45,303 nt of DNA from Rubrivivax sp. (GCA_027491255.1 JAIXWM010000164.1:1-45303); one strand, 5' to 3'; counted from the stretch's first letter, positions 1 through 12,258 are shown. Notes: a model not told the origin generated them from the sequence alone. Program-made: numbers and translations.

Positions 1-145
1 TGCCCTCGACCACGCTGGCGGCGTTGCGACTCCTCGCCATGGCACAGGCCATGGCTGCGGTTCGCGCCTTGCCATCGCGGCCGATGACAGCCCGCTCGGG
101 CGCGCCCAACTGCCGAATCTCGGGTGACCCGGCCTCGCGGAATCA
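1..145 (-). other. unrecognised open frame running off the left edge
   Basis: A minus-strand frame is open from a stop near 145 to the window edge, about 47 codons. Its composition looks protein-like, with a stretch reading IRQLGAPERAVIGRDGKAR. The first in-frame ATG is near position 55, and no ribosome site is visible. It could be the decayed start of a gene lying to the left, or a chance open frame in GC-rich DNA. I do not recognise a family. Confidence 0.2.
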
Positions 146-260
146 GTCCAGCCTGCCCCCTGACACCTTGATCACCGGCGACCGCACTGACCGTTGAACA
201 ACTTCCTGCGCGACTTCCTGACGCGGGAACGGGTCAGGTTCATGGTCTGCGAGCGGCCGT
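146..260. other. short intergenic stretch after cdd-deoC
   Basis: This stretch lies beyond the 3' end of the minus-strand nucleoside operon. It contains a weak inverted repeat, CCTGAC...GTCAGG around 217-238, with no T-run. I see no convincing gene or terminator in it. Confidence 0.3.
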
Positions 261-1544
261 TCAGTAGCCGCCCCGGCCGGCGACCGCGCCACCCCCGCCC
301 AGCACCGCGTTGATGTCGTCCAGCAGCCCGCTCGCGCCGATCCGAAAGCGCTGCGGGTTCACGGCGTCGGCGCCCAGGATCTCGGTGACCAGGGCCATGT
401 AGCGCGTGGCGTCGGCCACGGTGCGGATGCCGCCGGCGGGCTTGAAGCCGACGCGGTGGCGCGCGGCGGGGTCGTCGGCGATGGCCTGCAGCAGCAAGCG
501 CGCGGCCTCGGGCGTGGCGTTGACGCGCACCTTGCCGGTGCTGGTCTTCAGGAAGTCGGCGCCGGCCTCCAGCGCGGTACGGCAGGCCTGCCGTATCGCC
601 GCCGGGTCGGCCAGCTCGCCGGTCTCCAGGATGACCTTCAGCCGCAGGCCGGGGCAGGCGCGGCGCACCGCGGCCAGCAGTGCCGGGGCGGCATCCAGAT
701 CGCGCCAGGGCAGCACGACGTCGACCTCCTGCGCGCCGGCCTCGACGATGGCGCGCGTGTCGGCCACGGCCGCGGCGATGTCGCTGCCGCCGTGCGGGAA
801 GTTGGCCACCGCCGCCACCGCCACCTGCGGCGGCAGCAGCCGGCGCGCGTGCGCGGCCAGGCGCGGCCAGACGCAGACCGCGGCCACCGCGCCGTGCGGG
901 CCGACGGCGCGCGCGCACAGGCGGTCGATGTCGGCCTCGGTGTCGGCGTCGTTCAGGCTGGTCAGGTCCAGGCAGGCCAAGGCCCGCCTGGCCGCGACCG
1001 TCGGGTCTGACGGGGCCGAGTCGGCATTGCGGCCCAGGCCCGGGATCTGGTCGACCGGGCTCGTGTCCCCCACGGCGCGCGCACCGGTCGCCTCGGCACC
1101 GGCGGGCTCTCGGCCTTCCCCGACGCCCAGGTGGCTCGGCCCGAAGCTCGCCGGCAGCAGGCCACCCAGCGTGAAGCGGGCGCGCACGTGTGCGCCATCG
1201 GCGACGACGACCGGGCAGTCGTCGCGCGCGAACTCGCGCAGGCGCTGGCGGCAGCCGCCGCAGGGGGTGACGGGCTCGTCGGCCTCGCCGACGACGACCA
1301 CGGCGCGCGCCGCGCGCCCGCCCGCGCCCACCATCGCCGCCAGCGCCGAGGTCTCGGCACACCAGCCCTGGGGGTAGGCCGCGTTCTCGACGTTGCAGCC
1401 GGCGTGCACCCGGCCCTGTTCGTCCAGCACGGCGGCGCCCACCGCGAAGCGCGAGTAGGGCGCGTAGGCGCGCCCGCGCGCTCCGCGGGCGGCGGCCAGC
1501 AGGGCCTGCAGCGTGGTCTCGGGCAGGTCTTCGGTGGCGTTCAA
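261..1544 (-). CDS. cdd-deoC: cytidine deaminase / deoxyribose-phosphate aldolase fusion protein
   Basis: This is one uninterrupted 427-residue frame with two enzymes. Residues 1-135 are a tetrameric-type cytidine deaminase, with zinc and catalytic motifs WCAE (Cys62, Glu64) and PCGGC (Cys95, Cys98). Residues about 185-420 are class I deoxyribose-5-phosphate aldolase. The Schiff-base lysine lies in FLKTSTGKV (Lys333), the partner lysine in GFKPAGG (Lys368) and the acid Asp275 in EVDVV. A 50-residue polar linker joins them. The start is TTG, overlapping the TGA of the upstream permease (ATTGA) and preceded by AAGGAG at six bases; there is no ATG before the active-site region. The enzymes are consecutive in (deoxy)cytidine breakdown, except for the phosphorylase and phosphopentomutase steps. 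An internal GTG at 1073 lacks a ribosome site, so separate translation of the aldolase is unlikely. Confidence 0.9.
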   Translation of the reverse strand: MNATEDLPETTLQALLAAARGARGRAYAPYSRFAVGAAVLDEQGRVHAGCNVENAAYPQGWCAETSALAAMVGAGGRAARAVVVVGEADEPVTPCGGCRQRLREFARDDCPVVVADGAHVRARFTLGGLLPASFGPSHLGVGEGREPAGAEATGARAVGDTSPVDQIPGLGRNADSAPSDPTVAARRALACLDLTSLNDADTEADIDRLCARAVGPHGAVAAVCVWPRLAAHARRLLPPQVAVAAVANFPHGGSDIAAAVADTRAIVEAGAQEVDVVLPWRDLDAAPALLAAVRRACPGLRLKVILETGELADPAAIRQACRTALEAGADFLKTSTGKVRVNATPEAARLLLQAIADDPAARHRVGFKPAGGIRTVADATRYMALVTEILGADAVNPQRFRIGASGLLDDINAVLGGGGAVAGRGGY

Positions 1545-2557
1545 TGCCGCTCCTTCACATAAGGTGTGCCCAGGGCCCGGGGCGCCACCGCGTGGCCGAT
1601 GAAGCCGGCCAGCAGCACCACCGTCAGCACATAGGGCAGGGCCTGGATGGCCTGCACCGGCACGGCGCCGCCACCGAGCGCAGCCGGCAGCTGCGCGCCC
1701 TGCAGCCGGATGGCCACCGCGTCCATGAAGCCGAACAGCAGGCAGGCCAGCAGCGCCCCGCGCGGGTGCCACTTGCCGAAGATCAGCGCCGCCAGCGCCA
1801 TGAAGCCGCGCCCGGCCGTCATGTGCGGCTGGAAGGCCGGGTTCTGCGCCAGCACCAGGAAGGAGCCCGCCAGCGCCGCGAGCACGCCGTTCAGCGCCAG
1901 CGCCTGGTAGCGCAGCTTCAGCACCGAGACACCGGCGGCGTCCACCATGGCCGGGTTTTCGCCCGCCGCGCGCAGGCGCAGGCCGAAGCGGGTGCGGTAG
2001 AGCAGCCAGGCCACGGCAGCCACGAGCACAAAGGCGCCGTAGACGAACAGCGTGTGCCCGAACAGCGCCAGCGACAGGAAGCGCCCGAGCGTGGGCCCGA
2101 CCAGCGGCAGCGCCTCCAGCGCCTGCCCCACGCCCGCCAGCCACGGCTCGGCGCGCACGCCGGCGGGCAGCGGCGGGGTCTGGCCGCCGGTCTTGAACGC
2201 CGCCAGCGCGACGACGATGGTGAAGCCCGAGGCTGTCATCGTCAACGCCATGCCGGTGACCATCTGGTCGCCCGGGTGGCTGACGCAGGCGTAGCCGTGC
2301 AGCATCGAAAGCGCCACGCCGGTGACGATGGCCGCGCCCAGCGCGAGCACGGCCGAGCCGCTGAGCACGCCGACGCTGGCGGCGACGAAAGCCGTCATCA
2401 GCATCTTGCCCTCGAGCCCGATGTCGACCACGCCCGAGCGCTCGCTCAGCACGCCGGCCAGCGCGCACAGGATCAGCGGCGTGGCCACGCGCAGCGTGCT
2501 GCCCACCAGCGTGCCCAGCACCGTGGCCCATTGCGCAAGGTTCAGCGCCTCATCCAT
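1541..2557 (-). CDS. nucleoside ABC transporter, permease subunit 2 (NupQ/YufQ type)
   Basis: This inner-membrane permease belongs to the branched-chain/ribose-like BPD_transp_2 family. It has about eight to nine hydrophobic segments, and residues 30-50 carry the motif ALAGVLSERSGVVDIGLEG, typical of the second permease of basic-membrane-protein nucleoside importers. The chosen ATG at 2557 has AGGAG seven bases upstream and overlaps the TGA of the first permease (ATGGATGA). A GTG five codons earlier (2572) is the alternative. The product is 338 residues. Its own stop overlaps the TTG start of cdd-deoC, so the five minus-strand genes form one operon. The neighbouring deaminases and aldolase suggest that nucleosides or deoxynucleosides are the cargo; this is inference. 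Confidence 0.88.
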   Translation of the reverse strand: MDEALNLAQWATVLGTLVGSTLRVATPLILCALAGVLSERSGVVDIGLEGKMLMTAFVAASVGVLSGSAVLALGAAIVTGVALSMLHGYACVSHPGDQMVTGMALTMTASGFTIVVALAAFKTGGQTPPLPAGVRAEPWLAGVGQALEALPLVGPTLGRFLSLALFGHTLFVYGAFVLVAAVAWLLYRTRFGLRLRAAGENPAMVDAAGVSVLKLRYQALALNGVLAALAGSFLVLAQNPAFQPHMTAGRGFMALAALIFGKWHPRGALLACLLFGFMDAVAIRLQGAQLPAALGGGAVPVQAIQALPYVLTVVLLAGFIGHAVAPRALGTPYVKERH

Positions 2558-3704
2558 GGCCTGCTCCTGCACCGGCCGCCGAACCCGAGGCCGCGGCCTG
2601 CCGGCCGCGCAGCGTCCGCAGCGCGCCGAGCAGCCAGCCCGACACGGCCGGGGTCAGCGCTCCGGCGAACAGCACGATCAGCCCCTGCAGCATGAACACC
2701 ATGTCGCGCGAGAAACCCGGCAGCTCGAAAGTCAGCTCGGCCCCGCCCTGGTAGAGCGCGCCGAACAGCAGCGCGGCGAAGACGATGCCCACCGGGTGGT
2801 TGCGCCCGATCAGGCTGACGGCGATGCCCGCGAATCCCGCCCCAGCCACGAAGTCCAGCAGCAGGCGGCCGTGCATGCCGGCGATCTCGTTCACGCCCAC
2901 CAGGCCGGCCAGCGCGCCCGACAGCGCCATCGCGCCGACGATGACCCAGGGCGGGCGGATGCCGGCGTAGCGCGCCGCCTCGGGCGCATGGCCCACCGCG
3001 CGCAGCGCGTAGCCGGCGCGCGTGCGCTGCAGCAGCAGGTGCACCAGCGGCACCGCCGCCACGGCCAGCAGCACGCTCGCGTTCAAGGGCGTGCGCGGCC
3101 ACTCGATGCCAAGCGCGCCCAGCAGCTCGTGCATGCCGGGCATGCGCGCCGCGTCGGCGAAGGCCGCACTCTCGGGCGCCATCTGCCCCGGCGCCTTCAG
3201 CGTGTTGACCAGCAGGTAGGACAGCAACGCCGAGGCGACGAAATTGAACATGATCGTGGTGATCACGACGTGGCTGCCGCGCCAGGCCTGCAACGCGCCC
3301 GGGATGGCGCCCCACAGCGCCCCGCCCAGCGCGCCGGCCAGCATCAGCGCCGGCAGCAGCAGCACCGGCGGCAGGTGCGCGGCGCCGGCCAGCGCCATCA
3401 CGCCCACCGCCAGCCCGCCCATCGTCGCCTGCCCCTCGGCGCCGATGTTGAACAGCCCACCGTGGATGGCCACCGCCACCGCCAGGCCGGTGAAGACGAA
3501 GGTGGTCGCGTAGTACAGCGTATAGCCGATGCCCGCGCGCGAGCCGAAGGCGCCCTTGATCAGCAGCATGAGCACCTGGGCCGGGTCGAATCCCACGGCC
3601 ATCGACACCGCGCCGGCGGCCGCCAAGGCCAGCGCCAGGCTGAAAGCCGGCAGCACGACGACGTCGACCCAGCGCGGCAGCCCGGTGGTGGGGGTGGAAG
3701 CCAT
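2550..3704 (-). CDS. nucleoside ABC transporter, permease subunit 1 (NupP/YufP type)
   Basis: This 384-residue multi-pass membrane protein has a short cytoplasmic N-terminus and about ten hydrophobic helices. A central block, GGLFNIGAEGQATMGGL at about 85-101, is the hallmark of the first permease in PnrA/BmpA-type nucleoside importers. The ATG at 3704 is preceded by a weak AGGA. The gene sits 36 bases downstream of the ATPase and overlaps the next permease by eight bases, which suggests translational coupling and heterodimer assembly. The C-terminal 20 residues are Ala/Gly-rich and probably unstructured. Confidence 0.88.
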   Translation of the reverse strand: MASTPTTGLPRWVDVVVLPAFSLALALAAAGAVSMAVGFDPAQVLMLLIKGAFGSRAGIGYTLYYATTFVFTGLAVAVAIHGGLFNIGAEGQATMGGLAVGVMALAGAAHLPPVLLLPALMLAGALGGALWGAIPGALQAWRGSHVVITTIMFNFVASALLSYLLVNTLKAPGQMAPESAAFADAARMPGMHELLGALGIEWPRTPLNASVLLAVAAVPLVHLLLQRTRAGYALRAVGHAPEAARYAGIRPPWVIVGAMALSGALAGLVGVNEIAGMHGRLLLDFVAGAGFAGIAVSLIGRNHPVGIVFAALLFGALYQGGAELTFELPGFSRDMVFMLQGLIVLFAGALTPAVSGWLLGALRTLRGRQAAASGSAAGAGAGHG

Positions 3705-3740
3705 GGCCTTGCGTCCTGCCTTTTCGGTGCCGGTGCGGAA

Positions 3741-5327
3741 TCAGTGCCGCGCCGCGGCGCCGCCCATCAGGCGCCCGAGCGCGGCCTCGGTGCACTGCGC
3801 GATCGGCAGCTCGCCGGCGATGCGGCCGGCGTTCATCACCAGCACGCGGTCGGCCAGGGCCAGGATCTCGTCGAGCTCGGAGGACACGAGCAGGATCGCG
3901 CCGCCGGCCTCGCGCAGCGCGCGCAGCCGGCCGTGGATGAACTCGATCGCGCCGATGTCCACGCCGCGCGTGGGCTGGCCCACGAGCAGCACGCGCGGCG
4001 CGTGTGCGGCTTCGCGCGCGAGCACGAGCTTTTGCTGGTTGCCGCCGCTGAAGCTGCCCGAGCGCAGCGTGGGCGCGCGTGGGCGCACGTCGAAGCGCTC
4101 CATCATCTGCGCGCAGTCCTCGAGCAGCGCGCGCCGGCGCAGCCAGCCGCCGCGGCCATGGCGCGGCAGGTGCTGGTAGCCGAGCACGGCCGACTCCAGT
4201 GCCGCGAAGGGCAGCACCAGGCCGCGGCGCTGCCGGTCCTCGGGCACATGGGCGAGTCCGAGCGCGCGCGCCGTGGCCGGGTCGAGCCAGCGCCCGCCAC
4301 CGGCCTCGAAGCGCTGGTCGTCCAGGGTCAGCGTGCCGCGGGCGGGCGCCTGCAGCCCGGCCAGCACGTCCAGCAGCTCGCTCTGCCCGTTGCCCGAGAC
4401 GCCGGCGATGCCGACGATCTCGCCTGGGCGCAGGGCCAGGCCGACGCCATCCAGCCGCACCACACCCAGGGCGTCGACCACGCGCAGGCCTTCGGCGGCG
4501 AGCAGCGGCGCGGCGGCGGACACCGTCGCGGCCTCGGCACTGCCCTGGCGACCCAGCCGTACCTGACGCCCGACCATGGCCTCGGCCAGGGAATCGACGC
4601 TGACCTCGCCGATGGGCTGGTCGAGCACGACGCGACCGCCACGCATCACGGTGACGTGGTCGCACAGGGCCAGGATCTCGCGCAGCTTGTGCGTGATCAG
4701 CAGCACCGTCGTGCCCTGGGCGCGCAGTTGGCGCAGTACCGCGAACAGGGTGTCGGTCTCCTGCGGCGTCAGCACCGCGGTGGGCTCGTCCAGGATCAGG
4801 GTGCGTGCGCCGCGGAACAGCGCCTTCAGGATCTCCAGGCGCTGGCGCTCACCCACCGGAAGGTCGGCCACCGGGGCGTCCAGGTCGACCTGCAGCCCGG
4901 TCTCGCGCATCAGCGCGGCCAGGCGTTCGCGCGCCTGGCGGCGGGCGCGGCCGAGCTGCCAGTGCGGCTCGGCGCCGAGCAGCACGTTGTCCAGGCCGTT
5001 GAAGTCCTCGACCAGCATGAAGTGCTGGTGCACCATGCCGATGCCCAGCGCGATGGCCTGCGAGGGGTTGCCCATCGTCACCGGCTGGCCCTCGATCTCG
5101 ATCTGGCCGGCGTCGGCGCGGTGGAAGCCGTAGAGCACGGCCATCAGCGTGCTCTTGCCGGCGCCGTTCTCGCCGACGATGCCGTGCACCGTGCCGGCGC
5201 GCACGGTCAGGTCCACGGACTGGTTGGCGTGGACGGCGCCGAAGCGCTTGTCGATGCCGCGCAGGCGCACGGCCGGCGGCATGCCGGCCGCCGCCGTGGC
5301 GGCGTTCCTGCCGGCGACGGCGTTCAC
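3741..5327 (-). CDS. nucleoside ABC transporter, double-domain ATPase (NupO/YufO type)
   Basis: This 528-residue cytoplasmic ATPase has two ABC domains. The first (about 20-250) has Walker A GENGAGKST, Q-loop MVHQHF, a variant signature LPVGERQR, Walker B LILDEPTAVL and the switch THK. The second (about 275-520) has a degenerate Walker A, GVSGNGQSE, with a good signature FSGGNQQKL and Walker B-like GQPTRGVD. This asymmetry is normal for sugar and nucleoside importers of the RbsA/YufO type, where one site carries most of the hydrolysis. It lies between the receptor gene (36 bases upstream) and the permeases. The ATG at 5327 fits family length; a downstream Met16 is possible. Confidence 0.9.
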   Translation of the reverse strand: MNAVAGRNAATAAAGMPPAVRLRGIDKRFGAVHANQSVDLTVRAGTVHGIVGENGAGKSTLMAVLYGFHRADAGQIEIEGQPVTMGNPSQAIALGIGMVHQHFMLVEDFNGLDNVLLGAEPHWQLGRARRQARERLAALMRETGLQVDLDAPVADLPVGERQRLEILKALFRGARTLILDEPTAVLTPQETDTLFAVLRQLRAQGTTVLLITHKLREILALCDHVTVMRGGRVVLDQPIGEVSVDSLAEAMVGRQVRLGRQGSAEAATVSAAAPLLAAEGLRVVDALGVVRLDGVGLALRPGEIVGIAGVSGNGQSELLDVLAGLQAPARGTLTLDDQRFEAGGGRWLDPATARALGLAHVPEDRQRRGLVLPFAALESAVLGYQHLPRHGRGGWLRRRALLEDCAQMMERFDVRPRAPTLRSGSFSGGNQQKLVLAREAAHAPRVLLVGQPTRGVDIGAIEFIHGRLRALREAGGAILLVSSELDEILALADRVLVMNAGRIAGELPIAQCTEAALGRLMGGAAARH

Positions 5328-5363
5328 GCGGCGTCCGCGCTGAGCCGCCGCCGTGCCCGGGCC

Positions 5364-6341
5364 TCACTTGCAGGCATTGGCCGCCATGTAGTCGATGACC
5401 TTGATCTTGCCCGCGATGATGTCGGCCTTGGCCGCATCCACCCGGCGCTTCATCTCGGGCGTGACGAGCTTGGCGTTGTGCTCGTCGAGCGCGTAGTCCA
5501 CACCGCCCTCCTTCAGGCCGAGCGAGCTGACGCCGGGCTGCACGCCCTTGAAAGCGTTGTAGACGGCCACGTCCACGCGCTTGACCATCGAGGTCAGCAT
5601 GGTGCCCGGGTGCAGGTGGTTCTGGTTGCTGTCCACGCCGATGGCCAGCTTGCCCGCGTCCTTGGCGGCCTGGTAGACCCCCACGCCGGTGCCCCCGGCC
5701 GCGGCGAAGACCACGTCCACGCCCGAGGCGAACTGGCTCTTGGCCAGCTCACCGCCGCGCGCCGGGTCATTCCAGGCGGACGGCGTGGTGCCGGTCATGT
5801 TGGCGCTGAGCCCGATGTTCGGGTTGACGAACTTGGCCCCCTGCTCGTAGCCGCACTGGAACTTGCGGATCAGCGGGATGTCCATGCCGCCGACGAAGCC
5901 GACCTTGCCGGTCTTGCTGGCCATGGCCGCCATCATGCCCACGAGGAAGCTGCCCTCGTGCTCCTTGAAGACGATGCTCTGCACATTGGGCAGCGGGACG
6001 ACGAAGTCGACGATCGCGAACTTCAGCTTCGGGAAATCGCGTGCGACCTTGTCCAGGCTCGAACCCTGCGAGAAGCCGATGCCCACGATGGGGTCGGCGC
6101 CGCGCTCGGCCATGCGGCGCTTGGCCTGCTCGCGCTGCGCCGGGTTGTTGATCTCGAACTCGAGGTAGGGCTTGCCCGTTTCCTTCTTCCAGCGTTCGGC
6201 GCCGTCGTAGGCGGCCTGGTTGAAGGACTTGTCGAACTTGCCGCCCATGTCGAAGATGACCGCGGGCTGGGCCAGCACGGCGGGGCTGGCGAGCGCGGCG
6301 GCAAGGCCGGCGGCGAGGGTCAGGCGCTGGTGGGATGTCAT
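5364..6341 (-). CDS. BMP/PnrA-family periplasmic nucleoside-binding protein
   Basis: This 325-residue protein has a cleavable signal peptide (positive start, then a hydrophobic stretch ending ALASPAVLAQ). There is no lipobox cysteine, so it is a soluble periplasmic receptor rather than the usual lipoprotein. The mature protein begins PAVIFDMGGKFDKSFN, which matches the BMP family's N-terminal strand and ligand loop. VGFVGGMDIPLIRKF and AAGGTGVGVYQAAK are other family blocks. The ATG at 6341 has AGGAG nine bases upstream. It is the first gene of the transporter operon. Family members bind purine and pyrimidine nucleosides; the exact ligand here is inferred from the adjoining deaminases. Confidence 0.9.
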   Translation of the reverse strand: MTSHQRLTLAAGLAAALASPAVLAQPAVIFDMGGKFDKSFNQAAYDGAERWKKETGKPYLEFEINNPAQREQAKRRMAERGADPIVGIGFSQGSSLDKVARDFPKLKFAIVDFVVPLPNVQSIVFKEHEGSFLVGMMAAMASKTGKVGFVGGMDIPLIRKFQCGYEQGAKFVNPNIGLSANMTGTTPSAWNDPARGGELAKSQFASGVDVVFAAAGGTGVGVYQAAKDAGKLAIGVDSNQNHLHPGTMLTSMVKRVDVAVYNAFKGVQPGVSSLGLKEGGVDYALDEHNAKLVTPEMKRRVDAAKADIIAGKIKVIDYMAANACK

Positions 6342-6382
6342 CGGGGTGCTCCTGGTGCAGATGGGACGGAAAAGAACCGCCC

Positions 6383-6394
6383 GACAGAATAGCA
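6383..6394 (-). promoter_or_regulatory. candidate extended -10 promoter of the nucleoside importer operon
   Basis: Read on the minus strand, TGCTATTCT forms an extended -10 element (TGN followed by TATTCT at 6391-6386). It lies 44 bases before the receptor ATG, in an otherwise GC-rich stretch. No good -35 box is seen 17 bases further up, which is acceptable for extended -10 promoters. Confidence 0.4.
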
Positions 6395-6463
6395 AGCCCC
6401 GGGCCCGCGCCGCTCCCGGGGAAGCCCGGGGAACACAGGGGACTTTGCCCGGGAACCATGCCC

Positions 6464-6469
6464 TACGAT
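6464..6469 (+). promoter_or_regulatory. -10-like TACGAT directly upstream of adenosine deaminase
   Basis: TACGAT ends seven bases before the ATG at 6477, and no Shine-Dalgarno sequence lies between. Transcription would be expected to begin at or next to the A of the ATG, giving a leaderless message. Confidence 0.4.
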
Positions 6470-6476
6470 CCTCTCC

Positions 6477-7547
6477 ATGCCCGACTCCGACCTGCATCCT
6501 GAAGACCCCTTGCTGGCACGCCTGCGCTCGCTGCCCAAGGTGGTGCTGCACGACCACCTGGACGGCAGCCTGCGGCCGCAGACCCTGCTCGAGCTGCTGG
6601 ACGCGCGCGGCCTGCCGGCGCCGGCGCCGCACGCCGCGGGCGTCGAGGCCTGGATGGACGCGCGCGCCCACGCCGGCACGCTCGAGGCCTACCTCGAAGG
6701 TTTCGGCCTGACGGTGGCGGCGATGGCCGAGCCGTCGGCGCTGGCGCGCGTGGCGCTGGAGGCGGCGCAGGACGCGCAGGCCGACGGCGCGGTGCTGGCG
6801 GAGTTCCGCATCGCGCCGCTGTTGTTCGAGCCCCTGGGCATCGGCCCGGACGCGGCGGTGGAGGCGCTGCTCGACGGCCTGGCGCGCAGCGGTCTGCGCT
6901 GCGGGCTCATCGTCTGCGCGATGCGCCACCTGCCGCCGCAGGAGACGCTGCGCGCGGCCGAGCTGGCTTTGCGCTGGGCCGGTCGCGGCGTGATCGGCTT
7001 CGACCTCGCCGGGGCTGAGGTCGGCCACCCGCCGGCGGTCCACGCGCAGGCCCTGGCGCGCGTGCGCGGTGCCGGTCTGCCGATCACGCTGCATGCCGGC
7101 GAGGCCGACGCCGGGCCACGCGTGCTCGAGGCGGTGCGCCACGGCGCGCGCCGGATCGGGCATGGGGTGCGCCTGGCGGATCTGCTGGCCGACCCGGCGC
7201 AGCAGGCGCTGGTGGACGAAGTGCGCGCTGCAGGCGTGCACCTCGAGGTCTGCCCGACGAGCAATGTCCATACCGGCGCGGCGGCCTCGGTCGCGCAGCA
7301 CCCGATCCGCGCGCTGTGGGACGCCGGACTCGCCTTGAGCGTGCAGACCGACAACCGCCTGATCTCGGGCGTCAGCGCCAGCGGCGAGGCCTGCCGGCTC
7401 GTGCGTGAGGCCGGCTTCACCGAGGCGGACCTCGTGCGCATGGGGCTGGACGCCGCGGGCCAGTCTTTCCTCGGCGACGATGCGCGGCAGCACGCGCGCG
7501 CCGCGCTGCGCGCCTGGGCCCGGGAGCAGGCGCTTGCGGGCTGTTGA
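6477..7547 (+). CDS. add: adenosine deaminase
   Basis: This enzyme hydrolyses adenosine or deoxyadenosine to (deoxy)inosine and ammonia in the cytoplasm. The 356-residue protein shows the family's zinc ligands and active site in order: HDHLDG near residue 22, HAGEADAG near 203, RIGHGVRL near 225, the CPTSNVHT block near 258, and TDNRLIS near 290, which carries the zinc-binding aspartate. The length is normal. It is transcribed divergently from the nucleoside importer with a 135-base shared region, so uptake and deamination are probably co-regulated. The ATG at 6477 has no ribosome site but a -10-like hexamer just upstream. Substrate could also be an adenosine-like compound, but all ADA catalytic motifs are present. 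Confidence 0.92.
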   Translation: MPDSDLHPEDPLLARLRSLPKVVLHDHLDGSLRPQTLLELLDARGLPAPAPHAAGVEAWMDARAHAGTLEAYLEGFGLTVAAMAEPSALARVALEAAQDAQADGAVLAEFRIAPLLFEPLGIGPDAAVEALLDGLARSGLRCGLIVCAMRHLPPQETLRAAELALRWAGRGVIGFDLAGAEVGHPPAVHAQALARVRGAGLPITLHAGEADAGPRVLEAVRHGARRIGHGVRLADLLADPAQQALVDEVRAAGVHLEVCPTSNVHTGAAASVAQHPIRALWDAGLALSVQTDNRLISGVSASGEACRLVREAGFTEADLVRMGLDAAGQSFLGDDARQHARAALRAWAREQALAGC

Positions 7548-7596
7548 GCCGCCCTGCGGCTGCGCCCCGGCCTCGCGCTGGGGGAAACACGGGGGC

Positions 7597-7614
7597 GCGC
7601 AGCGGCCGCTGCGC
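7597..7614. repeat. 18-bp perfect palindrome
   Basis: GCGCAGCGG joined to CCGCTGCGC makes a perfect palindrome in the 122-base gap between adenosine deaminase and the URC1-like gene. It could be an operator for a dimeric repressor or a hairpin at the end of add. No T-run follows. Confidence 0.4.
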
Positions 7615-7669
7615 TTGCGCGCGTATCCTTCGCGTCTTTGAAGGGCTCCGTGCCCCACAGGTGCTGCCG

Positions 7670-10510
<2,841 letters not shown>

Positions 10511-10511
<1 letters not shown>

Positions 10512-11581
10512 TGGCGCCTCGCGCCCTGTGTGCGCTGCTGGGCACCGAGCTGCCAGTCATCCAGGCGCCGATGGCCGGCGTCCAGGGGCATGCGCTGGCC
10601 CTGGCGGTCAGCCGCGCGGGCGGCCTGGGCTCGCTGCCCTGCGCCATGCTGGCGCCCGAGGCGATCCGCAGCGAATTGCAGTGGCTGCGCGACGGCACCG
10701 ACCGGCCGTTTGCGCTCAACTTCTTCTGCCACCGCCCGCCCGAGCCCGATGCGCAGCGCGAGCAGGCCTGGCGCGCCGCGCTCGCGCCCTATGCCGCGCA
10801 GGCCGGCATCGACCTGGAGGCGGCGCCGCCCGGCGCGGGCCGAACGCCGTTTTCCGAAGCGCTGTGCGACCTGATCGAGCCCTTCCGCCCGCCGGTGCTG
10901 AGCTTCCATTTCGGCCTGCCCGCGCCGGCGCTGCTGGCGCGCGTGAAGGCCTGGGGCGCGGTGGTGCTGTCGTCGGCGACCACGGTCGAGGAGGCGCTCT
11001 GGCTCGAGGCGCACGGCGCCGACGCCGTGATCGCGCAGGGCCTGGAGGCCGGTGGGCACCGTGGGCACTTCCTCGGCGCCGACAACGACGTCTCGCCCCA
11101 GCAGGGCCTGTTCGCGCTGCTGCCGCAGGTGGCGCGCGCGGTGCGCGTGCCGGTCATCGCCGCCGGTGGCATCGCCGGTTCGCACGAGGTGGCTGCGGCG
11201 CGCGCGCTCGGCGCGGCCGGCGTGCAGGCCGGCACGGCCTTCCTGCTCTGCCCGGAGGCGACCACCCCCGCGCTGCACCGCGCAGCGCTGCGCGAGGCCG
11301 CAGCCCCGGGCTCGGCCGCCAGGGACACCGCGCTGACCAATGTGTTCACCGGCCGCCCGGCGCGCTCGCTCGTCAACCGGCTCCTGCGGGAGCGCGGGCC
11401 GATGAGCGCGGACGTGGCAGCCTTCCCCGTTGCCGCCGCGGTGCTCGCGCCGCTGCGCGCGACCGCGGAGGCGCAGGGCCGCGACGACTTCACGCCGCTG
11501 TGGGCCGGCTGCCGTGCCGATGCCTGCCGCGAGATCCCCGCCGCCGAGCTGACGCGCCGCCTGGGCGCCGGCTGGGCCTGA
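10511..11581 (+). CDS. nitronate monooxygenase-like FMN protein
   Basis: This 356-residue TIM-barrel flavoprotein belongs to the 2-nitropropane dioxygenase family. It has IQAPMAGVQG at the N-terminus, the active-site histidine in GLEAGGHRGHF near 180, and an FMN phosphate-binding AAGGIAGS near 219. Its ATG overlaps the DUF1688 stop (TGATG), and upp follows after 24 bases. Family members oxidise propionate-3-nitronate or related carbanions, or act as FMN-dependent oxidoreductases. Its position inside a URC operon makes a role in uracil ring breakdown or in removing a by-product plausible. That is inference from context; the enzyme could equally be a detoxifying passenger. Confidence 0.85.
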
Positions 11582-11605
11582 TTCGTACTGCCAGGAGCCG
11601 CGTCC

Positions 11606-12241
<636 letters not shown>

Positions 12242-12258
12242 CCGGACTACCTTCCACG

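Noticed and set aside
1073..1075. A separate deoC gene starting at the internal GTG
   Set aside because: No ribosome site precedes it and the frame is continuous with cytidine deaminase; a single fused product is the simpler reading.
2322..6392. A 1356-codon plus-strand open frame
   Set aside because: It lies exactly antisense to the two permeases, ATPase and receptor, is dominated by Arg, His, Gln and Ala, shows no motifs, and is a product of GC-rich codon bias on the real strand.
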